In this document: positions 53,099-64,000 of the stretch, in pieces
Position numbering within the stretch: position 1 is the first letter of the stretch
How the letters are laid out: each line of letters opens with the position of its first letter
NCBI GenBank assembly: GCA_009746045.1
Contig: RPFO01000167.1
Span: forward strand, 586,487-650,486
Length of the DNA stretch: 64,000 bases
From: Mesostigma viride
Taxonomy: Eukaryota > Streptophyta > Mesostigmatophyceae > Mesostigmatales > Mesostigmataceae
Reading direction: 5' to 3'
Position numbers and translations under genes: made by a program
The notes under the pieces: generated by a model
What the model was told of the DNA's origin: nothing
Seen by the model: only the letters and a program-made list of their open reading frames with translations
Databases searched by the model: none

Positions 53099-53122
53099 TC
53101 CTAGTGTGGCAGCGAGGATGGC

Positions 53123-53553
53123 ATGCCTGCACCAAGGAAGAGGAGGGGTAAGCAGCCTGCAGCAGAAACTGATTCCTCCATCTGCAGCGGCAGTGATAAT
53201 GGTAGCCAAGAGGATGTGGCTCCACCTAGCAGCGACAGTGATGACCCATGCAGCTACAATGCGGCTATAATGCGTCTGAACCTGCACGGGGAAGCGTGGA
53301 CGGAGGGGGAGAGGAAGGAGGCAGCCTGCAGCAGAAAATGCTGCTGATTCTGCCCGTGGTGGCGATGGCAGCGAGTATGCGGCTGAACCTACGCGGGGGA
53401 ATCGTGGGCAGAGGGGGAGAGGGGGTAGGCAGCACAAGAATGTGGCTGAACCTAGCCGGGGCGACCTTGCACCGGCCAACGAGGAGAAGTGCAAGGGCGT
53501 ATGGAAAAGTGAGCTACGCTGAAGCAGATTGTAGCAACTCGTCTAGTGACTGA
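53123..53553 (+). pseudogene. Decayed repetitive Gly/Arg-rich ORF
   Basis: Begins MPAPRKRRGKQPAAETDSS and Ser/Asp-rich; then two or three protein repeats of the type AAEPTRGNRGQRGRGGRQ in a shifted frame, ending EEKCKGVWKSELR. Could be the N-terminal ORF part of a transposon. Function not recognised. Confidence 0.3.
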
Positions 53554-53678
53554 AATTGATGTTCTTATTAAACTTGAAGAGCTGTACTCCAACTGCACAA
53601 GAAATTATTATAATTTGTAATCAAAGCGATTTCTGGTTGCGTGGTATGAATGCGATTTCTCTGTGTGCATGAGGTTTC

Positions 53679-54047
53679 TCAGTTTTTCTCAGGAGTTAAG
53701 TTTCCCAGATTTTCTCAGTCTCAGATTTTCTCAGGCAGTAACCTGAGAAAAAACCGGGCGCCTGAGAAATTTTGTTCCTGAGAAAAAAAAATCTCAGGCC
53801 AGGCGACTTTCTCAGGCTGATCTCAGTTTTTTCTCAGTTTTCTCAGTTTTCTCAGGTGATTTTCTCAGTTTTCCTGAGAAAACTGAGATTTTTCTCAGTT
53901 GATCTCAGGAAATCTCAGGAAATCTCAGGAAATCTCAGGAAATCTCAGGAAATCTCAGGAAATCTCAGGAAATCTCAGGCAGCCTTCCTGAGAAAACTGA
54001 GAAAACTGAGAAAAACTGAGAAAAATCTCAGATCTGAGTTCCTAGTA
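53679..54047. mobile_element. Foldback element of CTCAGGAAAT repeats, copy 2
   Basis: TTTCTCAG-rich left part, seven tandem CTCAGGAAAT units (about 53905-53978), complementary CTGAGAAAA units, and right end GAGTTCCTAGT, the inverse of the left end of copy 1 at 24569. Its right neighbour is LINE sequence. Confidence 0.65.
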
Positions 54048-55435
54048 TATAGACACCGACCTCGGTCTGGCCGGCCCCCAGCGGCTTGGCCAGCCAGGGC
54101 GGCATATCCTGACCTGGCCTGGCCCCATGCAAGGACATTCCTAGAAATATGGGTAAACAGGCCATGACCTATCCACAGATGTTGCTGGCTGACCTATAGT
54201 GGTCCCAGCCCCGTTTGAACATCGCATTCACTCCCTCTCTCTCGCTTGGACTGGGCTATGCAGAACAAGAAGAGGTGGAAGACGATTGTCCAGGCTCACA
54301 CGCCAGCCCCTGTGGGCAAGCCCCCCCCCCCCCCAATTAGAGGAAGGGGCGCTTTGCTGTCAGAGTAGAGTAACTAGTTACGGTTTTCTAGATTAATTAA
54401 TTAATTAATTAAACTCGTGCTCCCGTTGGGGAGTCACGGAGCACCGAAGTGCTTTTAATCCCTGTGTGTGCGCTACAGGAGAAAGGGCAGAGACCCCCAG
54501 TCTCCTTCATGCCAAAGGCATGCCACAGCTGCAATCGAGCGCGCTAGCTAAACGGACACGCTAACGATCCGGCAAACTGCGGGTGCAATAAGACCCATGT
54601 GAGCGTAGCATAACAAGTATAGCGTGGGCAAGTAATCTGAACATAGCCAGGACGTAGCATGGCTGTACTAGGACTAGGCTAAGGCTATGGCTGGTTGTGT
54701 ACCGTGCGTTGGCGGCACGTGACTAGGTGTGTTGGCATAGCTAGGCAAACATTCTAGGCATGGCTGCCTTAGCGGCAGTGACTCCAATGGTTACAAGCTA
54801 GGGCTATTGCTATTCTAGCCCGCTGGGGGCGTCCACATCTTGTGGTTGATCATCAGGTCCCCGCCCCTCCAGTACACCTTGGGCTTCTGGGGGTCCTGCT
54901 TATTATGGCGGAGGTATTCCGGCCACAGGTCGCGTCGCTGCTGTTGTTGCTGAGCGGGCCGTTAGGTCGTCATCCAGCGTCCAGGTGAGGTCGTGCAACC
55001 GCTTGCGACGAGCGAGGAACCGCTGCTTATCCTCAGGGAAGAGGAAGGTGAGCAGGACTGGTGGGGGAGCCGCCTTGTCCCGTGAGTGGGGAAGGCGGTG
55101 GCACCCACGCAGTTCTACCTCACCTACCAGGCCCATGAGGGTAAGAAGCTGGTTCTTGAGCTCGTCAGCAAGGGAGGTTGACGTCTCACCTGGCTTCTGG
55201 GGGAAGCGACGTAGCACCACTCGGCACTCGCGGCGAGCGCGATCGGTGACCTCCCGTTGCTGGGCCTGGCGGTGGTCCTCCAGCTCCTGTCTTTCTATAG
55301 ATTAGTTAGATTAGCTGAGAGTTAGACTAGTTCAGTTTCGTGGCTTCGCCCACCTCCATCCATCAAGCAAGGCGGGAATTAATGTGCTACATGATCTCCC
55401 AACGGAGTCATGTTATAATTTAATATAATATAATT
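54048..55435 (+). pseudogene. LINE D 3' end (ORF2 C-terminus and UTR), split by an ORF1-only element
   Basis: 54048-54392 matches LINE E at 58748-59100 (FEHRIHSLSLAWT..., Pro-rich end, EEGA). The 3' UTR is split by 54393-55290 and resumes at about 55298 with AGATTAGCTGAGAGTTAG, ending in an AATTTAATATAAT tail near 55435. Confidence 0.65.
54393..55290 (-). mobile_element. ORF1-only LINE, copy D, inside LINE D
   Basis: TTAATTAATTAATTAA tail at the left, family 3' region, then ORF1 read leftwards from 55290 (LEDHRQAQQREVTDRARREC..., LRGCHRLPHSR, RRKRLHDLTWTLDDDLT) with a frameshift before the conserved end at about 54823. An imperfect duplication (TTTCTAGATTA / TTTCTATAGATTA) flanks it. Confidence 0.7.
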
Positions 55436-57060
55436 TAATATTAATACTTGCACGGTCACCCAGCAGCAACATCCCAGTTTGACTTATCAACGTTGTAGCC
55501 TTTCTCCGGGCTTCAGACTTTTTTCCCCCAAACTTACCTACCTCATGCAAAATTCTATAAGTCCCAAGTGTCTCGCCCTTACAAGGCCAAAAGCCCCACT
55601 TCCCGGTGATCGGTGTACAGTGCAAGTGCCTAAAAAAGATCTTGTTGGGGCTATGGACCCGCTGACGCTGCGCCACTTCTTCGATCATGAGATCTGGGAA
55701 AATCTCTGTTGCCCGCGCGAGGTCGCACTTCCAATTTCAACTCCATACTAACTAAAATGCAATTAGGTCTGCAGCCCGGTCCTCGCGAACCTTTTGGATC
55801 TCCTGCGACAGCCGTAGCGGTCCGTGCTGCTTGGTTGGACTATAGTGTCAGATGTTGTCCTCTGGAATCGCGTCGGCGCCTTGGCCAATCCCCGCTGGTC
55901 CCAAAGTTGTCGGAAAAAAAAGAGTGGCGATATGAAAAGTGTCAGGCGATTGGCGGTTGCAAAAATTCGTGTTGAAACGGTTATACGAAATGGCGTGTCG
56001 TACCTCGTCGTGCTGACGTGTGTCCTTTTCCTCAAGTCGTGCTATCTGTGCCGAGAGATTCGAGAAGCGTCGTGCCGTGCGATTTGTTGGTTTGTTTTTT
56101 TGTAACGCTCGAGTGCGGACACATTGCGAGTTTCGGGTGGTGCATTTTAGTATCCTATTTAGTTTCCAATTTTGATTACCCTTCAGGTGTTCACAACTAA
56201 TAAACAGGTGTTGGAACTAAAAACCGGGTGTTGGAAGTATAGGAGTTTTGTGAGTTGCACGATGAGCTCTGGAGTCGGCCGGGACAAATAAAATGATAAC
56301 ACAATGATGACAAGATAAAATCCAATTAGGTCTGCAGCCCGGTCCTCGCGAACCTTCGGGATCTCCTGCGACAGGCCCGTAGCGGTCCGTGCTGCTTGGT
56401 TGGACTAGTGTCAGATGCTGTCCTCTGGAATCGCGTCGGCGCCTTGGCCAATCCCCGCTGGTCCCAAAGTTGTCGGAAAAAAAAGAGTGACGATATGAAA
56501 TGTGTCAGGCGTTTGGCGGTTATGAAAATTCGCGTTGAAACGGTTACAAAATGGCGTGTCGTAGGTACCTCGTCGTGCTGACGTGTGTCCTTTTCCTGTC
56601 GTGCTATCTGTGCCGAGAGATTCCATGTGTGTTACATGGTTACATGTGTGCCGTGCGATTTGTTGGTTTGTTTTTTTGTAACGCTCGAGTGCACTTACGA
56701 ACGCTTTGCGACTTTCGGGTGGTGAATCAAGTAAGCAATTTAGTAGGCTATTTCTGATTAGCCTTCAGGTGTTCACAACTAAGAAACAGGTGTTGGAACT
56801 ATAAACCGGGTGTTGGAAGTAGGAGTTTCGTGAGTTGCACGATGATCGCGATCTGGAGTCGGTCGGGACACTGCAGTGACTCAGCGGCTCGAGCGAGGCT
56901 GTCTTGGTTTTGGGTCGATCACACAGGATGGTTTCCTATCTGTTCGCGTCCCTCGCCGCCATGCACTGCATGTTGTACGCCGGTCTCGGCTAGCTTCACC
57001 ACTGTGCTCTAGCCTCCCTGCGGGGTCCAACCCTGGGACACCCGCTTAAAATTACCAGGG
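55436..57060. repeat. Two copies of a 500-bp segment in tandem, genes uncertain
   Basis: 55750-56240 and 56325-56830 are near-identical over most of their length (both start GCAGCCCGGTCCTCGCGAAC) with a period of about 575 bp and separate indels. A minus-strand open frame at 55413-55735 (IFPDLMIEEVAQRQRVHSPN, GKWGFWPCKGETLGTYR) looks exon-like but has no motif I recognise. Confidence 0.5.
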
Positions 57061-57084
57061 GGGTCGGGGGGGGCGGAGCCCCCC

Positions 57085-58060
57085 CCGCCTTGTAATCAAT
57101 CAATTAATTAACTAGTTAATAAATAAATTAATTTAGAACATAACTCTGTTGGAAGTATACGTAACACATGGCCCTGAGAAGGGGGCCTATGGTTTTTTAT
57201 ACATTCTGGGCTACAACCTGCAGGTGGGGGATGTAAACTGAGCCATGCACCTATACTCTGGCCATGGGTGCACAAGGTGCACCTGCACTTCCATGCATGT
57301 ACTCCAGCAGCTATAAGGTGCGGACATGGGGTGGAAGATGAATTTGTGGCTAGTCAAGAGCTAGGGCATGACATCTCAGCAGAGAGTAACTCTCAGCATG
57401 GGCAAAGCATGACTAAATACTCTAAAGCTAATGCGTCATGTGGTGTGTGTGAGTGTGTCCCATCATAGGCATACATGCACAAGGCTACACATTTCCATCT
57501 CCATTCATATTCATCATCCTGAACGTCTTGAAAACGCGGACAAGATAACGGCAGGCTCGAGCTACCATGGTCCGGATTCTCCTGATTTCTGGCCTGCGCT
57601 GGTTGTCTCCTTGATACAATGTGCAAATGGGCGTGAGCCACGTCGGCTAAGCCTTACAGTTACTAATATTCTACACTACTACTGGTATATCCCCCTAGGC
57701 TGGGGCGCTATCCCCCTAGGCTAGGTGCTGGGGTTGCTGGGGCAGGGGGCGCCTGCCAGGGCTTGTGGTCAATGTAGATGACCGCCCCCTTCCAGTATAC
57801 TGGCTTCTTCCCCGCCGCCTGCCGGAGCTGGAGGTAGGTAGGCCGTAGCCGGCCCGTCGATCGCCGTTGTTGCTGGGCCAGGGTCAAGTCGTCGTCCAGA
57901 GTGTAGGAGGTCCCCCCAAGCCGCTTGCGACGCTGAAGGAACTCCAGCTTATCCACCATGGTACGACGTGTCAAAGGTGAGGAGAAGCGGGGGCGGTCCA
58001 GCCTTACCCCGCGAGCAGGGAAGGCGGATCACCCCCGGCTTGACTGCATGCACCGTTGAG
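57085..58060 (-). mobile_element. ORF1-only LINE, subfamily 2, copy E
   Basis: TTAATTAA-type tail at 57098-57125, a 3' region different from that of copies A-D, and the ORF1 C-terminus at 57708-57974 (RRKRLGGTSYTLDDDLTLAQ, YLQLRQAAGKKPVYWKGAV). An unrelated stretch near 57474-57650 may be an insertion. Confidence 0.6.
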
Positions 58061-58077
58061 AGCCATGGGGCCAAGGA

Positions 58078-58335
58078 TTAATTAATTAATTAATTAATCA
58101 ATTGATTGATTAATCAATAAATTAATTCATTAAGCACATAACTCCGTTGGGAGCTTATGTAACACATAGGCCTGAGAGGGGGCATATGGTTTCCAATACA
58201 TCAGTTCTGAGCTACAACCTGCAGGTGGGGGGATGTAAACCGCCACCTACTCTGGATGCACAAGGTGCACCTGTACCACCATGATGTATCATACCTAGAA
58301 GGCCTTGCATGGGGTGAAAGATTATTATGGCTAGG
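58078..58335 (-). mobile_element. ORF1-only LINE, subfamily 2, 3' end only
   Basis: TTAATTAA tail followed by the same 3' region as copy E (GCACATAACTCCGTTGGGAG, GCTACAACCTGCAGGTGGGG), truncated before ORF1. Confidence 0.6.
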
Positions 58336-59235
58336 CAATGGCGCTAGGTTTCCGTGACCGCTTCAAACTGTTGGGGAGCATACTCCCTGACACCGCCGAC
58401 GATGTGGACATCCGCATCGGCCTGGCCTGGGCCAGGCTCCGGTCGCTCACCACCTACTGGCGCTCGAAGGGTCTGCATGGGCGAGCACCGCAAGCACATG
58501 CTCTTCAAGGTCCTCGTCCTCACGGTGCTCACTTATGGCGCCGAGGCGTGGACACTCACGGACACACTGGCAGCTAGAAGCTAGACGGCACGGTTTACAG
58601 GATGCTCCGAGAGGTCCTGAACGTAGAGTTTTCCAAGCGTTACTAGGTCATTAGAGTCTTTGTATCAGGGTATGCCTCGTATTTCGGACGAGATTAGGTA
58701 TAGCGTAGGATAGCATTTAATTGTAGGACATCTTGCTCGCACCAGCCAGGTCGACACCTCCCTTGGTCTGGCCGCCCCCCAGCGGCTTGGCCAACCAGCC
58801 GGCGGCATATATATTTTGACCTGGCCTGGCCCAAAGGACATTCCCAGGAAGCTAGTAGCCTAGGTAAGGCCTGCCATGAACTACACCCAGATGTTGCTGG
58901 CCGACCTAGTGGTCCCAGCCCAGTTTGAACACCGCATCCACTCTCTCTCCCTTCTTTGGACTGCCATGCAGAACAAGACGCGGTGGCAGAAGATTGTCAA
59001 GGCTCACACACCAGCCCCTGTGGGCAAGCCACCCCCCCCTAAGATCGAGGAAGGGGCGTTTTGCTGAGTAATGTAGTTAAGATTTTCTAGTGTAGTTAGG
59101 ATTTTCTAGACTAGATATAGCTTAGAGTTAGGTTAGTTCGATTACGCGGCTTCCTCCACTCCACCCATCCATCAAGGAAATATATGTGCTACATGATCTC
59201 CCAACGGAGGCATGTTATAATTTAATTTAATTTAA
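58336..59235 (+). pseudogene. LINE E, ORF2 C-terminus with 3' tail
   Basis: Reads DRFKLLGSILPDTADDVDIR, VLTYGAEAWTLTDTLA and, after frame changes, MNYTQMLLADLVVPAQFEHR and WQKIVKAHTPAPVG to a stop at 59067. The tail is AATTTAATTTAATTTAAT (59218-59235). Reference copy for the interrupted LINEs B and D. Confidence 0.7.
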
Positions 59236-60660
59236 TGGCTATAGGGTGCATCAGCAGTGGCATCTATCTCAGCAGAGAGCAACTCTCTGCATGGGCATGT
59301 GCAGTATGACTAAATAAAGCGAGGCGTCATCTGGTGTGGGGCTCATCATAATAGGCAGACATGTACATGGCTAAATAATGCTAATTCATCAGCTGCATAT
59401 GGTATGGGGCCCATAGTTGTAGTAGGCGTATACATGTACAAGGCCACGTTGGCTAGGCCTAACTATATTCTACACGTTACTACTGCTATAGTCCCCTATG
59501 TAAGCTGGCCGGGGTGGCTGAAGGTGCTGGGGCAGCGGGGGTCGCTTGCCAGGGCTCAATGTGGCCGACGTAGATGGCCGCCCCCTTCCAGTACACCGGT
59601 GTACTGGCGGAGCAGCCGCCGCAGTCTGCCGGAGCTGGAGGTATGTCGGCCATAGCTCCCGTCGCCGTTGTTGCTGCGCCAGGTTCAAGTCGTCGTTCAA
59701 GGTGTAGTGAGTGCTCTAAAGCCGCTTGCGGCGTCTGAGGAACGAAATCTTGTCCACCGGGTTCTCAAAGATGAGCAGCAGCGGAGGCGCCCCCGCCTTA
59801 CAGTACTGTACGTACCCCGCGAGCGGGGAAGGCGGACTCCTCCATGCAGCTTCAGCTCACCGCCGATGAGGCCTGCATGCGGCCAAGGATTTCTTTCTCA
59901 TCAAACACCTGTGCAAGCTTCACGGAGTTCTCACCTTCCACCATGCCAAAGTTCTTGACGATGATGTTCAGGCTGCGCTTGTCGAGCTCGGCCTCCTCGC
60001 GGAGGTCGAGCGTCTGCTGCATGCTTGAGCTGTGCTGCGACGGCAGAGTGCATGGTGTGTTGCTTCAGCATGTCCGCCCAGGTTTGGATGGGAGGAGCGT
60101 CGTCGAGGCAGGCCGGCCAGCAGGGGCTGGCCGGGTGGCAATGTCCTTCACCGCCTGGGCGGTGAGGCCTGCGGTGTTTTGCAGGCACTCGGTGGCGATG
60201 GCGTTGTCCTGGAGGCGTTTGTCGATGACAGTCCCAGAGCTGGGCGGTGATGGCATCGGTGGGCGGGCGGGGGTTGGGGTGGAGGTGGAGGCGAGGAGGG
60301 TGGAGGTGGCGGTGGAGATGGCGGGGCGCTGGGCAGCCAGCGTGCAGCCCAGGCAGCTGCCACATCTGCAGCGATCGAGGGGAGTCACGTGCTGCGCGAT
60401 GGCTTCCTGAAGGTGGAGGAGCCGGAAGGTGGATTCGGTCAAGGGGGACGGGAGGGGGCCCAGAGGTCGTCGGCAGAGCTGCATGGTAAAGAGAGCGGCG
60501 AGCTGAAGGCGAGGCCCGAGACCAGCCGGGCAGGTGGGCCAGGTCAGGTCCGCGGTGGGAAAACCGGCCGTCAACTCCGTTGCGGAGCCGGGCGTGACTT
60601 GTCTTGGAGGTGCTGGCACAGGGCATGCAAGGAGCGAGGCGTGCAACCCATAAAACACGA
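59236..60660 (-). mobile_element. ORF1-only LINE, subfamily 2, copy F, longest ORF1
   Basis: 3' region at 59236-59500; then ORF1 read leftwards from about 60630. It has a Pro/Ser-rich N-terminal part, QAVKDIATRPAPAGRP, an RRM-type segment (EEAELDKRSLNIIVKNFGMV, ENSVKLAQVFDEKE), and the conserved end LNLAQQQRRRELWPTYLQLR. Several frameshifts. No ORF2 follows before the tail. Confidence 0.6.
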
Positions 60661-61149
60661 GCTCCAGTATCTTGATCGGGGGCAGCTGTTGAAAATAGCC
60701 GGGCCTGTCAACGTCAAAGGTGGAAAATAACGTGGAAGAACCTCGACGTCAAAGTCGGCACTCGGACCAGCTAGGTTCGCCGGGGCGACTGCGCTTGGGC
60801 TCAGGCGATGCAGAGGGCGAGGCAAGCCCGGGAGGGACCTGGGCGACCACAAGCTATAGTGCTTGACTAGTGTCACCACTGGCTTCCCAGGAGGGCAAAG
60901 CTGCAGCCGGAGCTGCAGTCTGACGTGTTTTCAGGGCTCAGCGCAGCCGCCAGGCTGCGTTGCGTAGATACAGGAGCGTTTGCTCCTCATAGTATTGCTT
61001 CGGAAAAATAAATCAGCGTGTGCGTCTTAGAAAGACGAAGCGATTGTGATATTAAAAGCCAAATTTGGTGCCCGGCAAACGTGAAAGTTATGAGCTCCGC
61101 CGTCAGCCATGGCTACCTCGGTGGCTCGTCTGCATCATGCAGAGGGAAT
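60661..61149. other. No recognised gene
   Basis: Possibly 5' sequence of the ORF1 elements on either side; no motif seen. Confidence 0.3.
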
Positions 61150-61560
61150 AAAATGCGGTGTCAAGACTGGGGACAAGGACGGTGTTCTCCAAACGCCTTG
61201 GCAACGGACTTGGAGTTCTCACCTTCAAGCAGGGCGAAGTGCTTGACGATGATGTTGTGGCTGCGCTTGTCGAGCTCGGCCTCCTCGCCGCGAGGTCGAG
61301 TGTCTGCCGGCTTGAGCTGTGCAGCGATGGCGGAGGTGGTGGAGGTGGTGTGATTCAGCAGCATGGCAGCCCAGGTCTGGGTGGGAGGGGCATCGCCGGC
61401 GGGGTCAGCAAGGGTTGGTCGGGTTGCGATGTCCTTCACCGCCTGGGCGGTCGAGGCCCGCGGTGTTTTGCAGGCATTCAATGGCGATGGCGTTGTCCTC
61501 TCCTGCCGTGCCTCCCATCTTTTACTGGGATTTTCGCGCCGATCCTACGGCTGAAATTCC
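61150..61560 (-). pseudogene. LINE ORF1 fragment
   Basis: QAVKDIATRPTLADPAGDAP, TQTWAAMLLNHTTS and EEAELDKRSHNIIVKHFALL match copy F. Truncated on both sides. Confidence 0.65.
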
Positions 61561-62094
61561 AGGATTGGGAGCGGCGTGACCCAAATGCCAGTCATGACGG
61601 CTAACAGCCTGGTGTCATGTCTCAAGGTTATGTTTCCCCGTCAAGGTTAACTTACGCAAACCTATTCAAATTCCCCCCTTGTCTTCTCCGTCCCGGAACA
61701 CATGCGGTTTCCGTGTTAAGTAAGTAAGTAAGTACTTGCGTGTCATGCGCAAAGGCATGCCACGGAGTACTATGCTAATCTCATTAGAAAAATAATTACA
61801 CAAAAGTTTAAAGGTTTCCGTGTTGTACACTTGCCTTCTCCCAGCCAGGGCTTTAGTTTGGCAAAAAACATAAGTCCTAAGTCTAAAGTACTTTTTCCTC
61901 CTGTTTGACTGGGATATGAAACTTATAATTTTCTCCTTTGAGTTCATAGGTTCACACCCGCAAAATCACGCAAATGGGTTCACACACCTGCATGCGGGCG
62001 CTAGCTAGATTATAAATGATGTGCCGGCCCAGCCTGGGAGGTCACCAAGTAATTTAGGTAAGCAAGTAAGTGCTTGCGTGTCTGCCGTGTAATT
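61561..62094. other. No recognised gene
   Basis: Contains GTAAGTAAGTAAGTACTTGC at about 61719 and a related sequence near 62060. Otherwise featureless. Confidence 0.4.
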
Positions 62095-62644
62095 AATTAA
62101 TTAATTAATAGACACGTGACTGCGTCACGTGAGCATAAGCCCTCAGTGGGAGCGGAACATGGGATGGAATGGATGGTATAAGCTATCTAGGTCCTAGTTA
62201 CAGGGGTGTGGGCACCGCGGCCCGAATCGCTATGAATGCCATACTTGGTCACACGCGGAGCCCCCACAGGCTTGGGGGTGGTCTCCTTCATCACTACTTG
62301 CCATCTATCCTTGCGCACCATCTGCCTCCATATTACAGACAAACCAGGAGGCTGCCCGGGGGTGAGCCCGTCACGTCTAGTGTAGCACATGTCCATGCCG
62401 AGTCTATCACGAAAAGTCCACGGGTGGCGGCCCTGCCGCGCGCGGCCGGGGGCACGCCAGGTGAGGACATATCGCCCAGGCTGGGCGGGCTTGGTGCCAG
62501 CTAGTCTATCTGATGTATCTACCTGATCTGTGCGGGCCAGGTGCCCGGCTAGGCCCAGGCGCCTGTGCCTAATAATGTGGGAAACATACTAAGGGCAAAT
62601 CAGCGTACAAATCCTCATTACTAATGTGCAAACCAAAGGGGATG
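62095..62644 (-). mobile_element. LINE A, copy 3, interrupted by a MITE
   Basis: TTAA tail, CACGTGAC...GTCACGTG hairpin and ORF2 C-terminus, nearly identical to 12171-12745. It stops at GGATG|TTAA. The bases after the MITE (63998-64000, GGG) are those that follow TTAA in LINE A, so the copy continues beyond the window. Confidence 0.85.
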
Positions 62645-63997
62645 TTAACCCATGGTCCGCCAGCACTTTTTTTGGTTTTTTGACCCCTGAAAATGAAAAA
62701 AATCATAACTCCTAGACCACAACTCCAAACACCCTCAACCAAGATGCCAGGAATATCTACACTTCAAGGGCTTTCAGAATATGCAATAATATCACGAGTC
62801 CATTCAGTGCCCTGGATGTTATCTTCAGTCAAAGTTGGACAAAAGACGAACTTTTTCGTGTTAGAAAAAGTTAACCCCCCCCCTTTTCTCCGGGGGAGGA
62901 TTCTAAACACCAAAATCATGGTTGGATATTTTTATTAGAATGTTCAGGGGTCCCCCAACGGGGGGGGTGCACTCAGAATTGCATTTTACACACGGCACCA
63001 TGCTCATATTGACACATGACTACGAACACCCCAAATGGAGAAAAATGCCATGCTATACAATTATGCAATATAAATGACCACAATAGAGTGCCAAACCTGC
63101 TGGAATCCAAACATGACGCCAACTTGCCATCACTGAACGTTATCCCCCAAAGAAGTGCCACAAATTGTGCACCATAATGGCTAATACCCCTCCTAGAGCA
63201 GGCATGGAAAGCTGTTGCAATAACACTATCCTACTCATCAAAAGACATGTAAGGACGTACGAGTTTCCCTGCAAACAACGTGCAAACGCATTGCCGTACC
63301 TGCCTTGATCATGACCTGGCTGGGTTCCGCTGGCCTGCAAGCTCATACGTCACGCATGCAGCTACTAGTGGGAGAGGCGGCCATAGCCGCTCTATCCATG
63401 CATCTGTCATCATTACCATGTTGAAGATATGTGCAAAGACGACGTCTAACGCGTCCACGTCCCCAGCAAATGGCGCAGCGGACTTTCGTAAAGACGCGGG
63501 AGGCCCAGGCAGACGGAAACTCCCAAGAACCAAAGGAAACCGGCGATACCAAACGGGACGTCTCGTCTGACAGTGACTACCAAGACAGAGGTAATAGCCA
63601 CTGCGTATTTCCTCAACAGCATATAAAATCTGATCATTCTTGACGTACCAAAACAATGCATCATCGTTCAGGGGTCATCATCTGACCCATTTCAAGCCGC
63701 GGAACCCAAAATTGCCACAAAATGGCGCGCTGACAGCCATATCTTGCTATGCGCGCGCGCAACGGTAAAAAATGTTAGCAAAAGTCACGTGACTGCCTGC
63801 AAGAAAGTGGTGGTATTTACTGTGCTATGGCGCAATTACCTACCCAACCTATGCATTTTCATTGAGGTTGGGTCTGCCCCGACCCGCCGGACATATTTAC
63901 GTTACGTCACTTACGTCGCATGTCACGGAATTACGCGGTACAGTTACGTTACGTGTGTTGTGGTCAAATTTGACCACATCGGCGGACCATGGGTTAA
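62645..63997. mobile_element. piggyBac-type MITE, copy 2 (TTAA-flanked), in LINE A copy 3
   Basis: TTAA at 62645-62648 and 63994-63997, ends CCCATGGTCCGCC and GGCGGACCATGGG. Reverse orientation to the MITE at 6120-7479. A perfect 20-bp palindrome (63959-63978) stands next to the right end, at the place where copy 1 has a different hairpin. Short ORFs inside are not convincing. Confidence 0.85.
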
Positions 63998-64000
63998 GGG

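Overview
The window looks like nuclear DNA of a eukaryote with a transposon-packed genome, most likely a green alga (inference). The evidence is: GT-AG introns that can be read directly (5061-5227, 20292-20600, 42651-43426); a TGTAA motif, the usual chlorophyte poly(A) signal, about 135 nt after the stop of the one convincing host-type gene; long CAG, AG, CT and ATG microsatellites; and several classes of eukaryotic transposon. I see no rRNA gene, no complete tRNA gene and no CRISPR array.

Layout. 0-2.5 kb: a caulimovirus-type RNase H1 N-terminal domain ORF and a Gln-rich ORF on the minus strand, then hairpin-rich non-coding DNA. 3.09-4.03 kb: a palindromic 397-bp repeat unit flanked by a 5-bp duplication. 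4.4-7.85 kb: a hAT transposase gene broken by a TTAA-flanked MITE and by a stray LINE fragment. 8.2-9.3 kb: a LINE ORF1-only element. 10.0-11.75 kb: bacterial island 1 (DEAD-box helicase fragment, pgsA-like gene, cobalamin adenosyltransferase tail). 12.2-17.2 kb: nested LINEs inside a second hAT gene. 17.56-19.3 kb: bacterial island 2 (intact scoA-scoB operon plus an Fn3 fragment). 19.8-21.3 kb: a spliced EF-hand/membrane protein gene, the best host-gene candidate. 21.9-24.9 kb: a decayed LINE and a foldback element.

25.7-42.4 kb is a nest: a nearly intact Copia-type element with LTRs (25731-33034, minus) lies next to a second, decayed Copia-type element (33035 to about 42.35 kb, plus), and that one is split at a TTAA by a 3.7-kb piggyBac element (33838-37565). 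Both Copia-type elements have a retropepsin-like motif between integrase and reverse transcriptase instead of between Gag and integrase. 42.5-44.9 kb holds a spliced pogo-like transposase gene. 45-53.5 kb is mostly minisatellite, G/T-rich and simple-repeat DNA with a possible spliced zinc-finger gene. 53.7-62.1 kb is a tail-to-tail mosaic of LINE ORF2 fragments and ORF1-only elements. The window ends in a LINE copy interrupted by a second MITE, again at TTAA.

The elements form a readable history. Three TTAA insertions can be closed in silico to rejoin the host sequence (two interrupted ORFs and one LINE), and several LINE insertions have 7-13 bp target duplications and TTAATTAA tails. The two islands of bacterial genes, each with transposon-rich DNA on both sides, are either horizontally acquired or an assembly artefact; sequence alone cannot decide.
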